Below, piece by piece: positions 45,221 to 57,004 of a stretch of 64,000 nt of DNA. Made by a program: the position numbers and the translations under genes. This DNA comes from Mesocentrotus franciscanus (lineage: Eukaryota > Echinodermata > Echinoidea > Camarodonta > Strongylocentrotidae): NCBI GenBank assembly GCA_037976565.1, contig CP137671.1, forward strand, positions 19,349,910-19,413,909. The letters run 5' to 3'. Positions within the stretch are counted from its first letter, which is position 1, and the number at the start of each line of letters is the position of its first letter. Below the pieces are notes generated by a model. It did not search any database. It was not told the origin of the DNA and saw nothing but the letters and a program-made list of their open reading frames with translations.

Positions 45221-45227
45221 AAATAAA

Positions 45228-45531
45228 TGGCCCCCTCTCTCTCTCTCATGTTATATATTACCACTCTCTGCCTGTGTATAATGATGCTCTTTGGTATTCT
45301 TTTTTCTTGCATCTCATGTTTCTGGATGTTCATTTTCATTTTATGATAGATCAATATAATTTGCTCTTTTTCTCTTCGTCGCTCTCCTCCCCCTTTCCAT
45401 ACCCCACCAACTTTCTCTCTCTCTCTCTCTCTCTCTCCTCTCTTACTTCACAATCTTCTTGTGTGTTCTTTGCTTCCCCAGTCTCCGTTTTCTCCATCCA
45501 CCCCCTCCCTCTCTCTCTCTCTCTCTCCTTC
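45228..45531 (+). repeat. CT-rich tracts
   Basis: (CT)n runs at 45232-45246, 45413-45437 and 45507-45528 within a pyrimidine-biased stretch. The 107-codon open frame across them is an artefact. Confidence 0.85.
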
Positions 45532-45539
45532 TAAATCCT

Positions 45540-45720
45540 TGTTTTGCATTGCCGGTAGGATGATTTTTATCTCTCAAAATGGATGCTCTCGGGACTAGAA
45601 ATGAGATACCCGCGCTGAATTTAATGATGACCAAACTGGGGCTTGCGGCTGAACAATGATACGCATCTAAATAAACATCTGGCCTGGCCGTCTCTTACAA
45701 AACGTGAAAACATTTTGAAC
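45540..45720. other. unique, more balanced segment
   Basis: Between the CT tracts and AT-rich DNA lies 180 bases of balanced composition containing AATTTAATGATGACC and GGGGCTTGCGGC. It has no repeat match in the window. It might be a conserved non-coding element, which only alignment with a relative would show. Confidence 0.2.
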
Positions 45721-46437
45721 TTACTTACACAATGTCCACTTCAATGTATACATACTTAGAATGAATTGTTAATGCACACGTACATAGTTAGCACAGGCTG
45801 AAATCATGTCGCATAATACAGCAATTTTCTCAACTCAGATGAAAATTTCGAAACCATGTTTGAAAAAATATTAAAAGGAAGAGTGAAACTATTTCCAATA
45901 TTTTTTTTCTTTTTTGCAAAAGTCTCAACATGCTGTTGAGAAACTGGACTGGCAACTCTAACTATTGACAGAATTCATGGTTAAGAATGGCACTTTATTG
46001 ACGAAGAAGAAAAAAGAGGGAAATACGTCATTTGTCTTTTTTTTCATAAAGCATGATATTTCAAACAAAATATAGTAAAAGTATACTGGACTAACATTTG
46101 AAAAATACAATTTTAAAAGCAAAATGTACAATCGAACGTCACTATTAGAATACAATATCACCTTAACTGATTGCATGAAGAAGAAAAATGGACAGTACGC
46201 ACATTCTCTTAGGGCCACAAAATCTGTCTATTGTATGACATCAGAGAGAGAAAAAGTGCATTCCCTCCCTCACATCCAAACGATTTTAATAGTAGCCTGC
46301 ATGTTTTTCTTTATATGAACATGCCTCTGATCACTAAGTACATTTCATAAAGCCCTATGAGTGCATACTATTATCTGACCTTTCTATCTTCTGGTTGAAG
46401 GTGTAACAAAAATGATAGCAAATATCCAAGGGATATC

Positions 46438-46560
46438 ACTTATGGGGCGTTGCAAGAAAGTTGCAATTGATTGCAAGTTGCGATTGATTGCAATTTGCAA
46501 AATTTGCAACTGATATTTGCAATCGATTGCAACTCAACTTTCTTGCAACGCCCAAATAGT
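46438..46560. mobile_element. TTGCAA-type short MITE, copy 1
   Basis: A nearly complete palindrome: TTATGGGGCGTTGCAAGAAAG at the left and CTTTCTTGCAACGCCC at the right, with TTGCAAT/ATTGCAA words throughout. Total 123 bases. Confidence 0.85.
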
Positions 46561-46659
46561 CTCCTAAATTTCCTTGGATTTTGTTAGGATTTAAGTTTTT
46601 GACAATTCAATGAAATTAACTAGATCTAGCTTTATTCTCCCCTCTCTTCTCTCTCTCTT

Positions 46660-46793
46660 ACTAATGGGGCGATGCAAGAACGTTGAGTTGCGATCAGTTG
46701 CAAATTTGCAATTAATCGCAAGACTTGCGCTTGATTTTGGAGATTTGCAATTGATTGCAACTTTCTTGCAACGCCCCATTAGTATATACAACA
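46660..46793. mobile_element. TTGCAA-type short MITE, copy 2
   Basis: ACTAATGGGGCGATGCAAGAA at the left is matched by CTTGCAACGCCCCATTAGT at the right. The interior consists of TTGCAAATTTGCAATTAATCG-like words. It lies 100 bases from copy 1 with the better-preserved arm reversed, so the two insertions are in opposite orientation. Open frames across both are artefacts. Confidence 0.85.
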
Positions 46794-46799
46794 AACTTT

Positions 46800-48185
46800 C
46801 TGTTCATATTCTGTATTTTCTGGTAGTTTTATTTCTATTTTCTTTTAAAGAGAAGAAACTGATAGATACAAACTAAGCTAGTGTCAATATGCTAAAAGTC
46901 AAACTCTGTAAATATACAGATCTATTACCGTCATTTGGCTTGTCACAAGAGATGATGACTGAATTCAGAGCAGGAAAAAGATAATTGGATTGGACTACAA
47001 CGTTATGTGTGGACAGTATCAGCTGAGTACCATCTGGTCAATGATGTCTGAAATCCTATTACATGCCCTAATTGATAATTGCCCATCAGTGGGTGCTGGT
47101 AGCGAGCCTTGCATTCAGGAAGCTTGTTGATTACATAATAATAGTAATATTATTATAAAGACAAGATGTATTGATAATTGTCGCCCTGGGGCAGAAGAGT
47201 TGTATGCTCGTGTTGCTTCCATTGGGGGAAAAACCCTCAATGAGTTTTGTATGGCTTGCAGCTAGAGGGACCTATCTCTATTGTTGAATTTGTGGGAAAT
47301 ATGCAACTCTCCATGAAAATTAAAAATAAAAAAAAAACAGAGAGCATTGATTTGAATGAAAGCAAAAGGAACAACATTTTTTCCCCATTAAGTTGTCAAA
47401 TAAAATAATCTTAGAGAAAAAAAAAACATGCACATTTCAATAAAATATAATCCATAATTTAAAAAAAAACATATTTTCAAATGGCCATCACGACATGCAG
47501 TGGGTTTAATTAACAATCACTTCTCTATCATAAAGCATTTAAACTTTCATTTCAAAACTATTGTTACGGAATTTAGGCTGCACAAAATACTATCACTTTA
47601 CAAAAAAGATAACTCTCAGCATCAAAATTTGCTTCACGTCTTCACATATTTGAGACTGGTGCACAAAAACCACTACTGTTTTGTTGATCAAAAAACACAA
47701 TTTCCCTTAAAATGGAGTTGAATCCTTTTTCCAGAGATGGGTTTACTTACAGGCCAATCAGACATGATTGCATTATGCTTTATTCATGGCGAGAGTGAGT
47801 CACTTCTTTTAACACATTCTAGGAGACATACAACCATACTCTTCAGTACATGTTGATGAAATTAACCCAACAGCTATGTTAATGACATCTACAATGTAAT
47901 TTACCAGGCAGACATATCATACACTTTTCTTTCGCTCTGTAACCTGTGAATTAGGCTACCCCATTCATACATTTTATATTCATTTCTAAGGCATTCAAAG
48001 ATTTTACATTCTTTTCTACCTATATCATTTCATAATAATGGCCTAAATCGTGTTGAACTGAATACCTGAATATATTGAGATACCATCAGAATTTGACATG
48101 TATGGTTTGGGGGAGGGTCATATTGTTCTTCATTTCCTTACCTACTTGATTTAATTATATTTCACTATAAACACTTGTTTTCACT
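46800..48185. other. no gene seen
   Basis: AT-rich DNA with short A runs. The 73-codon open frame at 47500-47721 has no recognised domain. Confidence 0.45.
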
Positions 48186-48189
48186 GGCT

Positions 48190-48420
48190 TTACATGTATC
48201 TCATCATTAATAATAACCTTATAATAATAATAATAATGATTATAATGATGCTAATAATGATAATAATAATAATGATTATAATAATAACATAAATAATAAC
48301 AACAACACAACAGCAACAACAACAACAACAACACTACTAATACTAATAAAAAATACTATTCTGGGTTTACATTTACATAGCACTTAATGCATCTACAATG
48401 TCTCCAAACGCTTTACAGAA
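48190..48420 (-). mobile_element. retroelement 3' end with long AT/AC tail
   Basis: On the minus strand GTAAAGCGTTTGGAGACATT and AAGTGCTATGTAAATGTAAA precede a tail of TTATTA, TTGTTG and TAATAA units (48330-48205). The GCGYTTGGAGAC to GTGCTATRTAAAT pattern is a common 3' end of LINE/SINE families, and the related GTGCTATATAAATCC occurs at 34030. No coding residue is visible. Confidence 0.5.
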
Positions 48421-48429
48421 ATAATATCT

Positions 48430-49120
48430 TATAGTAATAATATTTAATTTCTATTCAAAATTCCATTTATCTTTGACTCTTACCTTTCTATCAAGTTAAC
48501 AAATCTTCCATAAACATTTTTACCATTTGAGACCTCTTTTTTTATCATACCTAAGAGTACTAAACTCTAAAGTAAAAAATATGAGGTACGTTCCACCCAC
48601 TCTTTCCAGCTAAGTTAAGAATCATTTCTTCATTGGTTAGAGCGATTTTCATCCCTCAAGACGAGGGAAATTCATCTAACCACATTTTCCCTGAAAAGCA
48701 CAAGTTTCATGTCTATAAAAAGCCTACTATAAGACTATCCCACAAGTAAATCCTGCTTTCCTGCTTTCCTTTCCTCTTAAAGATACTCGTTCACCTGCCT
48801 GTACTCACCACAAACAAACTACCACTCTCACGTCCTCTCTCTCCATCCATCCCTCCCTCCCTCGTTCAACGATCCCCCCTGCACCGGTCCCAAGCTACGG
48901 AGCCGATACCCTTGCGGTTGCGGCTAGGAAACGCATAATCCCGATGCGGTTTAGCTCACTTGCCACATTCTTTACGCATGCCTTGTTATTGCACCTGGCC
49001 ACACGAGTTAAAAAACAAGGAAAGAGAGGCATTCAGGAGATATTCAACGTTCCGCAAAAAACCTGAGAAAGAACAACTGTTGTTTTAAACCTGCTGAATA
49101 TGGTGTTGGATTAATGCCAA
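48430..49120. other. no gene seen; small GC-richer patch
   Basis: Mostly AT-rich. About 48860-48985 is richer in CpG (CACCGGTCCC, TTGCGGTTGCGGC) and could be a small regulatory patch, but nothing decisive is visible. Confidence 0.3.
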
Positions 49121-49127
49121 GCACAGT

Positions 49128-49400
49128 TAAAGGCTGGTTTTCAAGATAACATTGAGTACTAGTTACGCAATTGCATTGGGAAAGAAACCATTTAAAGGTT
49201 GAATGGCTGATTGTTTGAAGATTAGGGTGAGTACTGCTTGTGCAATTTCAGTGTGAAAGAAAATACCTGTAAGTTCTCCAAACAGATTCATAATGTAGTA
49301 CCTTTATTTATAAGATTAGTTGTGTATCACAAGTCTGGAATTATCAAAATGATGATCCGACTCAATCCTGCAGAAGATTATATATATAGCAGAAAGAGCT
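49128..49400 (+). repeat. dispersed repeat family F, copy 3
   Basis: After TTAA, AGGCTGGTTTTCAAG and GCAATTGCATTGGGAAAGAAA are followed by a second internal copy, GAGTACTGCTTGTGC with TTTCAGTGTGAAAGAAAA, and then TCTGGAATTATCAAAATGAT. The latter two match 21778-21960. Confidence 0.5.
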
Positions 49401-49409
49401 GCAATTAGA

Positions 49410-50700
49410 TACAGGTATAGGGGTCTACACGCATACATGTGTCATAACCATTTTGTCCAAAGTTTTGAATTATTTACTTACATACAAATTTGGAACATAA
49501 GGGCACTTCAAGAGCATTCCTTTGCCTACGAAAATAGCCACTATGATTTTTTTTCAGCTTATGAATAAAAAGATGAAGAAAGCTTACAGATTTTCATTAC
49601 AAAAACTCATCCATCTCTTTACGTTTCAAAGGGCAATGTCCTTCCAAGATGTATGTTCATAGCCGGTCAAACACACTTTGTTAAAAATAGATGGTGGTCA
49701 GTGCTTGTAGGCAAATGAAAGTGCCAAAGACAATTTCCACCTGCTAAACAAGCACATCATCCTATTTGACTACTCATGAGGGAGTACAGAGTATCGTTTT
49801 ATGATAACGAATGAGGTAGCAAGACTAAACACAGCTTAGGCTTTCATTTTATTTCCGTACAGCAAGGCAGATGATTTTATACTGAAGAAACAATGTGAAA
49901 GACAAGAAATTGATGAGGCGTTTGAAAGAGCATACCCTACCAAACGTAAGAAAATGCAAATTTTACACAGATGAACTACAGTTAACCCATTGAGTATGGT
50001 AAGCAAAGAAAAAGAGTGAATTCAGTAGTCAATAGGGTTATGCAATGAATGTATATACATGTACATATAATATGGTTGGAAACCTTTTTGAAAAATTAAC
50101 ACCAGCCAATTTCAATAGCCTTGTGTATTATCTTTTGAAAAGTGAGAACATTACAACGACATGTTATGTAATCCAAACAGGATTTATAAATCAATAAAAT
50201 GAGGTATTTAAAAAAAGAACTTGGGTTGATTTCTTGAAAGTCTTTGCTTGCGTATTACATGTATTTACTTATTCTGGGCAGTAACACATGTACTAGCTAA
50301 TATTGTCCTCAGTCGAGTTTCACAGATAAAGTTGAGGAATGCCTAGAATCAGTTCTAAAAAGATGATTTTTTTTGTTCAGTTACATTTTGGGGGGACAGG
50401 GGGGGGCTTATTTGTAATTAATACGTTTTATAGAAGGGCTTGAAGAAATTTGGGGGGATAATTTGGGAGGGGGGAGGTGGGCTTGAGCCTCTCCCCCCCC
50501 CTCTAGAACCATTTCTCACTCAAGATTCCACGAAAATTGTCTGTCCTTGATCATTCATCAAGAGCATTTAATAAGAATCTGATCTTTTCTCTACATTTCC
50601 TTTTCTTCCTCACTGATCTCTAATTTTCTTGTGTGTCTATTAAACCAAGATTCATTTTCCTTCCTTCCTTTCATTTACTTTCAATTTCCCATCTCTAGAA
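49410..50700. other. no gene; G-rich runs near 50390-50500
   Basis: AT-rich DNA. Several G runs (50390-50407, 50452-50480) and a C9 run near 50493 occur close together, and the G runs could form a G-quadruplex. No coding feature. Confidence 0.4.
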
Positions 50701-50705
50701 CCTTA

Positions 50706-51147
50706 GACCCGTTCTCATTCACTTCGTTGGAGCGGTCTAACTAAGACCCGTTCCTCAGGAGCGGTTCTTAGGTGAGTGAGAACGGTCAAAGTGGTCCAGG
50801 AAGTGGACTTCTGGACCGCTCCAGAAGACCACCTCGGGAGGTGGTCTTGAGGAACGGGTCTTATTAAGAGCGGTTTGGAGCGCTCTAACGTGCGAGTGTG
50901 AACGGGCGTACTTTGAACGGAAGTGAGCTAGTGACGTTCTGCGCGAAACATGTAGTACGGTACATACGCTTAGTATTCTGCGCGCGAAAAAATTTACCCG
51001 CTGACCTGAGCTGCCATAGCAACAAGACCACTTTGACTCGTGGAGCGGTTTGAGCCATAAAAAACTGCTCAGAGTGTGAACGCTCGCAAACCGTTCCTCT
51101 GGAGCGGTCTAACTAAGACCACTTTCAAAGTGAGTGAGAATGGGGTC
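50706..51147 (-). mobile_element. MITE family C copy 2 (442 bases)
   Basis: Inverted copy of 17457-17901 with the same ends (GACCCGTTCTCATTCACT and AGTGAGTGAGAATGGGGTC) and an exact TTA duplication at 50703-50705 and 51148-51150. Very few differences from copy 1, including preserved internal CGTGCGAGTGTGAACG-type words. Confidence 0.92.
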
Positions 51148-51154
51148 TTAGTGC

Positions 51155-51665
51155 CTCTCACCGCAGGTCTTCATAAACCAAACAGTCTTTAATTTGCAAA
51201 GAGCAAAATCCTATTGCAATCAATCATGTACCGGTATACGTAAACCAAAATGTCTTATTGTATCAAATGCGAATGTTTCATGTAAATTATATTTGTAAGA
51301 ATCAATCATCTAACCTCAATTTATTTTTCTTTCAAGGTAATATAAAAGTTTGAAGTGGGTGCGAATAGTCATCATATTTGTAGGTTAAAAGCACCTCTTT
51401 TCTGAAAGTTTTGCTGAATCTGTACTACTTTCTTTGCTTCTGTTTTCTATTTTTTAGAATTCCATTTAATAAATTCTACTGTGGCCAAATTAGGTTCTAC
51501 TACTATAACGTTTTTTTAGGTCATGAAACCAATAATCAATATTCCTTTTCTCGAGCAGTACCTGAAAATCAATCTTGTCTTTCGCCTCGCCATGCTTTTC
51601 TCCTTATTTCTTGATAAGATGCAATTTTATATCTTTTTTATTATTCCCATTATATTGGGAATCTC
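51155..51665. other. no gene seen
   Basis: AT-rich DNA with short Phe/Leu-rich open frames at 51411-51708 and no recognised domain. Confidence 0.4.
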
Positions 51666-51670
51666 TCTAT

Positions 51671-52088
51671 CAGCCTTTACACACACAGGTAAAATTCTTC
51701 AAAGTTGATTAGTTTAAAGAGCTTTAAACTAATCAGCTTTAGATACAACATCATTCACACACAGAAAATTTTGGTGCGGTCGTTCGAGATTCACTGCTCT
51801 GTCACTGCTCGTAAATGCGCAATGGCCCTACTGAGCGTTTGAAGAGCAGTGCCCGCCCAGTTTAAACACGTATATCCGTTCACACACAAAATGACTTGCT
51901 CTCTAGATATGGACTAGAGCCTGCTTTAAATGGCGTATGAATCGCGACTTTGTATCTGTCCAAACATCTTATAAACGACGTTCACACAGGGAAATTTTAC
52001 TTTAAAGCTGTTTAAAGCTGTTCAGTTAAACAGCTTTAAACTAATCAGCTCTAGATACGATGAATTTTAACCTTGTGTGAAAAGGCTG
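51671..52088. mobile_element. TIR element with CAGCCTTTACACAC ends
   Basis: The left end CAGCCTTTACACACACAGG and the right end complement CAGCCTTTTCACACAAGG are inverted over about 27 bases, with TAT on both flanks. Sub-terminal AGCTTTAAACTAATCAGCT words occur at both ends and form a local hairpin at 51704-51738. Non-coding, about 418 bases. Confidence 0.75.
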
Positions 52089-52089
52089 T

Positions 52090-52200
52090 ATCTATCTCAA
52101 TCTCTCAATCTCTCTATCTCTCCCTATCTCTCTCTCTCTCTCTCTCTTTCACTCACTCTCTCTAGTCTCTTGCCCTCTCTCTTTCACTCACCCTCTCTCC
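52090..52200 (+). repeat. CT-rich tract
   Basis: CTCTCAATCTCTCTATCTC words with a clean (CT)n at 52130-52148, directly after the TIR element. Confidence 0.9.
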
Positions 52201-52224
52201 ATTTACACCTGGGATGAAAGGGAC

Positions 52225-52345
52225 AAAACTTAATTTAAAAAACCCACCTGTAACGTAAGCACAGTGCAAGGGTTGAACCCAGAACCTCTTGAGAGTATGA
52301 GAGTCAAGAGCCTACACCACTACACCACAGATAATCCCAATTTTA
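52225..52345 (-). mobile_element. tRNA-derived SINE head
   Basis: The minus strand shows an A-box-like TGTGGTGTAGTGGTGTAGGC (52332-52313) and a B box GGGTTCAACCC (52282-52272), with a loop-like CTTGACTCTCATACTCTC between. It ends in GTAACGTAAGCAC-type body sequence. Not a functional tRNA. Confidence 0.65.
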
Positions 52346-52349
52346 ACTG

Positions 52350-52829
52350 CAAAAGAGAAATGCTGAGAGAACAGTGGCAATGGGAACACATTACAAATTT
52401 CGTCGGCTATTGCCCTCTCTCGTCAGCATCAGCGGGGTTCAGAGGTCATCCAGGTGTATCATCACAGTGCTATTTTGTAATGAGGCCTCTGGAGATGCTA
52501 CTGGCTTGGGGAAAGTTGCGGTGATAGTTTTGCATTCTAGATTTTGACTGTTTCGAGCCAAAAGAGAGGTAACCCTATGTAAAATGAAGACTTCACACCC
52601 TTCTGGCTCCAAACAGATGATTTGTTTCTGGAGCATCAGGTAAAGCCTTGAAACACTAGCCACATCTTTATAAAGATCTCTTAAATTTACTAACCCAGAA
52701 AAATAATTGGATCACTAGCTTTTTAATCTGCAGTAGGCTATACAATTTACAGTTCAAAATTATGCATTGCTAAAAAGTGGGTATTAAAGCTATTAAAGTT
52801 AACATTGTGGTTGATTTTCTTGGAAATAC
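52350..52829. other. no gene; one copy of the CCCTTCTGGCTCC phrase
   Basis: Contains ACACCCTTCTGGCTCCAAAC at 52599, the terminal phrase of the MITE at 58418-58596. The mate end is not obvious. Otherwise nothing recognised. Confidence 0.4.
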
Positions 52830-52832
52830 TAA

Positions 52833-53248
52833 GGGTGCGTTCAAGCAATTTTTTGGAAGCTAGAATCACAACATGAATCACAATTCAAAACGCCGATACA
52901 AAACACGGTTACTGCGGGAAATCGTTCAAGCAATTTTCCATCAACGGTGATTCTCGCTCTTTTTAAGCCCACCCAGGAAGAATAGAAATAGGTAGCGATA
53001 ATATATATAATAGATAATGACGTCATAGAATCATGATTGAGATCTCCATTCGTTCAAGCGAATTTTAGCGACCGTGAATCTGCAGAATCATGATACAAAA
53101 CGTAACTTTTTCAGCGTTTCATGTTTGTGTTTTTAAACACGTTTATTTTTACCACCAACAAAAAATTGCGTGAACGCAACCGTGTTTTAAACTAAACGTC
53201 TTTGAAAACCGTGATTCTAGGGTGAAAAAGTGTCGATTGAACGCACCC
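52833..53248 (-). mobile_element. Harbinger-like MITE, family A copy 3
   Basis: 416 bases, inverted relative to copies 1 and 2, with GGGTGCGTTCAAGC and ATTGAACGCACCC ends and an exact TAA duplication at 52830-52832 and 53249-53251. Confidence 0.92.
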
Positions 53249-53639
53249 TAACTCTAGTTTCTATAGACCAAATATGGAAGAGCCTCCCCCCCTGTGAGAA
53301 AAAGCACAACACTTTGTAAATTGGATTTTATGAATTTACAACAAATCACATAATTGTATGACCTGTCAAGATGATAGAAGGTACCTTTCACTTTTTTTCT
53401 TCTTCTATTTTTAAGAGTTTATGCCAAGTTCTTGCCTGGATCCCCTTTTGAAAGGGAAAATGAAATGAAGGTAGGGAATGGTTAATGAACTGCATGTTGG
53501 GCACAGTTCACAATCAGACACCAATGTGAAACACACAGAATATTTATAATCATGAAATATGCTCCTAGTTCCATATTCATCTCGCGCTAAAATCAATCAA
53601 CTTCTTCGCTTACACTGAACCTGTCTCATCGTGGCATCG

Positions 53640-53925
53640 GAATAGTTGACACAGAATGCCGGAAAGATTCGGCGGGATTCTCATCTCATCGATGAATCGC
53701 AAAATCCAATCAATCCCAATCAATACGGCTTCTTACGAGCCCTATCGATGCGCCCCCGTGATATACCCCCCGATGACGATGACGAAACCGCACACGGAGC
53801 CGCGGTTACACGGAGCGTGGAGGCAGCTGTCGGTCGCGTACGCAGGGACGTTGCCTGTGAGATATTGACCCGTAATTCAAGTGGCACGCTGCGTTGTCAT
53901 ACAGGCCGTGATTGTCTGTAGTCGC
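53640..53925 (+). promoter_or_regulatory. CpG island, possible 5' exon or promoter
   Basis: About 30 CpG in 285 bases, the densest in the window. Two overlapping plus-strand frames are open: 53656-53868 (70 codons, starting MPERFGGILISSMN) and 53646-53921 (91 codons, with an Asp-rich DIPPDDDDE segment). Neither matches a family known to me, and no strong donor ends either. A CpG island promoter with untranslated DNA explains this equally well. Confidence 0.35.
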
Positions 53926-54640
53926 TGTCACTAAAAACTTGATTTTCTATCGTTTCTCTTCTTTTTAATCAAGATTCTTTAATCCCAGTGGAATATATCT
54001 GCCAATTTGCATTCAGGATAGGCCGAGACGGCTCCTTGCTGCGACCGATGTCAGTAAAATGTGATTTTCTATCACTACATTCTCTTCTTTTAATTCAAGA
54101 TTCCCAGCATGACATTGGAATATTATCTGCCAACATGGTTTTCTGACAAGCAATTTCCTTCGATTTCATTTCATACTGGTGATGTGCTATGCTCCCAGCT
54201 GCAACCTATGCTAATAAAACATGACTTTCTCTCTATATTCCCTTCTTTTTAATCAAGATTCCCACAGTCATGATGTAACATATCTGCCGTCTTCCCGCAG
54301 CGGACAGTTCTTCTATAAAAATTGACATTATTGCGATGATGTGTTGTACGAGGCCCATAGCTGCAATGGACCTGCCACTAAAACTTGATTTTCGGTTATC
54401 ATTCTTCTATTTTCAATTTAAGTTTCCCCATGTCACAGTGAAACTTACCTGCCAGCCTGCTACCAAGATAGGTTAAGTTCTTCTATTACACTTCAATTAG
54501 TTATATTGGCAGAGGAAAGGGGGCTAGCTGCCACCTGTGTATTGGTAAAGCTTGATTTTCTAAATTTAATCTCTGTTTTTCAATCGGGATTCCTAGCATC
54601 ACATTAGAAAATATCCAGCAGCTTATGTTCACTCCTTTTG
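53926..54640 (+). repeat. diverged tandem repeat, unit about 160 bases, five copies
   Basis: The anchor (C/T)TAAAACTTGATTTTCT, followed by TTCTTTTTAATCAAGATTCC and GGAATATATCTGCCA, recurs near 53932, 54052, 54212, 54371 and 54545. Each is preceded by an AGCTGC(A/C)ACC-like word. Spacings are 120, 160, 159 and 174. Identity between copies is low enough that ordinary inspection misses it. Confidence 0.8.
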
Positions 54641-54644
54641 TATA

Positions 54645-56435
54645 ACTAAGCTGACAATTATTAACATCAGATTTTCATTTTTTATATTTCGTTTCACCAC
54701 TGAATTGAGTTTAAAGCATCTAATATGGGAACAAGCTCCACAAAAATGAACCTGTTTAAGTTCCCGGAAGAAAGATCAAATTCTTGGTCTACACGTATGG
54801 TACACCGTTGAGTGTCTTGGGTGGAATTTTGCCAGCGATGGCACGAAAGGATGAAGGGTATTTCTCAGTTCTTCATTGCATTGAAAAAGTTCATGCAGCC
54901 ATTTTGTGGTTATACAGTCTAGATGCATACAAGCAGTAATACAGGTTTTTCTTACCAGAATGTAAAATCCAACGAAACATAGCGTAGATACGTGTTTATG
55001 AATGTTATGCAATCATTACTCATTAAAGGTAATGCAAAGTTTTGGGAAATTTTGAAATTGGATGGAGAGTTATTCTTTAAATTTTTGATATAATTGGATG
55101 CCTATGTGGATGTATTAGAAGCACTAACAAATTTAGCCCCTAAAACACTTTCGAGCAAATTGAATAATCAAAATTTACCGGTGCTCCCGGTAAATTTCAA
55201 ATATTTTAAATAGCGCCTAAGGCCATTCCATGATAACTGCGACCATGAAAATCTCAGAATATGCAGTTCCGATATATAATTTCCAAACGGGAATAGCTAC
55301 TCGGTCGATTATAGTCAAGAAACATTGTTTTAAAGCTAAAGAAATATCAGTCTTGAGAGGGCGCTATACAACATAAAGGGTTTATTATTTACAATTTCAT
55401 CATTTTAGATTTGATTTCAACCGTGACAATGATCATTGAATATTGTAAAATCGCATATGCTTCCAATATGTTCATTTGAACCAAATTCATGACCTTTGTA
55501 ATACCTTTAATGCACAAGCATAGTAGATATTCCATAATACAGGTGGAACATAATCTACATGCATTCATGGAGAACCTCCATTACTTCAGGGGGGGGGGGT
55601 ATTTATAAAATGCAGACAGTGAACTTATCCATGTTTAATATGTCTGCAGGTATATCTATAGAGTACCGAAGTGTGACTTCATACTGGCCAAGTTGTCAAG
55701 GTTGCTGGTTCCTTTTTTATTTTTTTGCAAATCAATGGTGTGGTGATGATACCATCCCCAAACACTGAATTTGCCCTGCTCCAGCCTCGATATCTCGCTT
55801 GAAATATTTTGCTGTGAACCTCATGTGCAGGCTCTTTTGTTTGGAACCCGTAACCTGGACAACAAGCGAATATGACCTTAGCATTTCAGTACTCTATACT
55901 GGTCTAATGATATGATTCAAGTAGCCCAAAACTAATACAGTGTACATTGAACATATCCGTAAAACTTTTCTATCCTTATTCATGTATTTCTAATTTGTTG
56001 TGACTTATCCTCTTCCATATTTTCAATCATAAAAGCTATTCAGTATGTTAAATTCATGTTACATATTATGACTTGGCAAAAAAAAATTACACCATTCTGT
56101 CTTTGCCATAGTGGCAATCTGTGTACTCGATCAATAACCTCTGTCCATCTCTTTATCGATCTAATCCACTGTTCTCTCTTTCAAAATCTTTGCTTTTCTT
56201 TCAGGGATGCTTTGCATACAATCCTGTACATGTATCCCTACATGCTCCAGCACTCTCTTCATGTAATTCTGTTTAGTTAATTGACTTGTATTGATTTTGC
56301 AAAAAAATGCTTTTGAGGTTTTGTGTTATACTTCAGAACATGAACAAGGTCATTAGAGGATAGCATTGATTGAGTAGAGTAATACAATTGTATTGTTTTC
56401 TTCTTTCCCTCGAAGTATGTGACTGCAATACCCAT
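54645..56435. other. no gene; hairpin and CTCF-like word
   Basis: AT-rich DNA. AATTTACCGG and CCGGTAAATT (55174-55198) form a hairpin. GAGAGGGCGCTA at 55355-55366 resembles a CTCF core. A G10 run lies at 55589. Short open frames have no domain. Confidence 0.4.
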
Positions 56436-56439
56436 TCTC

Positions 56440-56551
56440 TATATCTCTACCCCAACCCCCTTCTCTCTCTCTCTCTCTCTCTCGATCTCTTTCTCTCTCT
56501 CTCTCTCTCGCGATCTCTTTCTCTCTCTCTCTCTCGATATCTTTCTCTCGA

Positions 56552-56582
<31 letters not shown>

Positions 56583-56665
56583 CTCTTTCTCTCCATCTCT
56601 CTCTGTCTTGTGTTACCATCTCCGTCACCTCATCATTTCTTTCTCTCTCATATCCTCCACTCCCC

Positions 56666-56701
<36 letters not shown>

Positions 56702-56962
56702 CCTCACTCTCTCTCTCACTCTCTATCTCTCTCTCTCTCTCTCTCCCTGTCTCCTCCTTCCCCCTGAATATGCCCTCTTCCCTTCTCCTTAACCCTTTCT
56801 CCCAATGTAAAATTGTCTAGCACCTCACTTGTTATCTCTCTACCTCACTCTGTCACACCTACAATTCAGAGTCTTCGCTCACTCTCTCCTTCACCCCCTT
56901 CTCCACTCACACACTCTCTCTCCCTCTCTCTCTCTCTCTCTCTCCCACTCTCCATTCCTCTC
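56440..56962 (+). repeat. CT-rich tracts
   Basis: Extended CTCTCT runs with periodic TCGATCTCTTT inserts (56460-56600), further runs at 56670-56750 and at 56910-56945. The 133-140 codon Ser/Leu open frames are artefacts. Confidence 0.94.
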
Positions 56963-57004
56963 TTACTTTCAGACCTATTATTCTTGTTACCTACTTTATG
57001 CTAG

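Noticed and set aside
56353..56820. Ser/Leu and Arg/Glu open frames of 91-140 codons
   Set aside because: Translations of CT/GA tracts.
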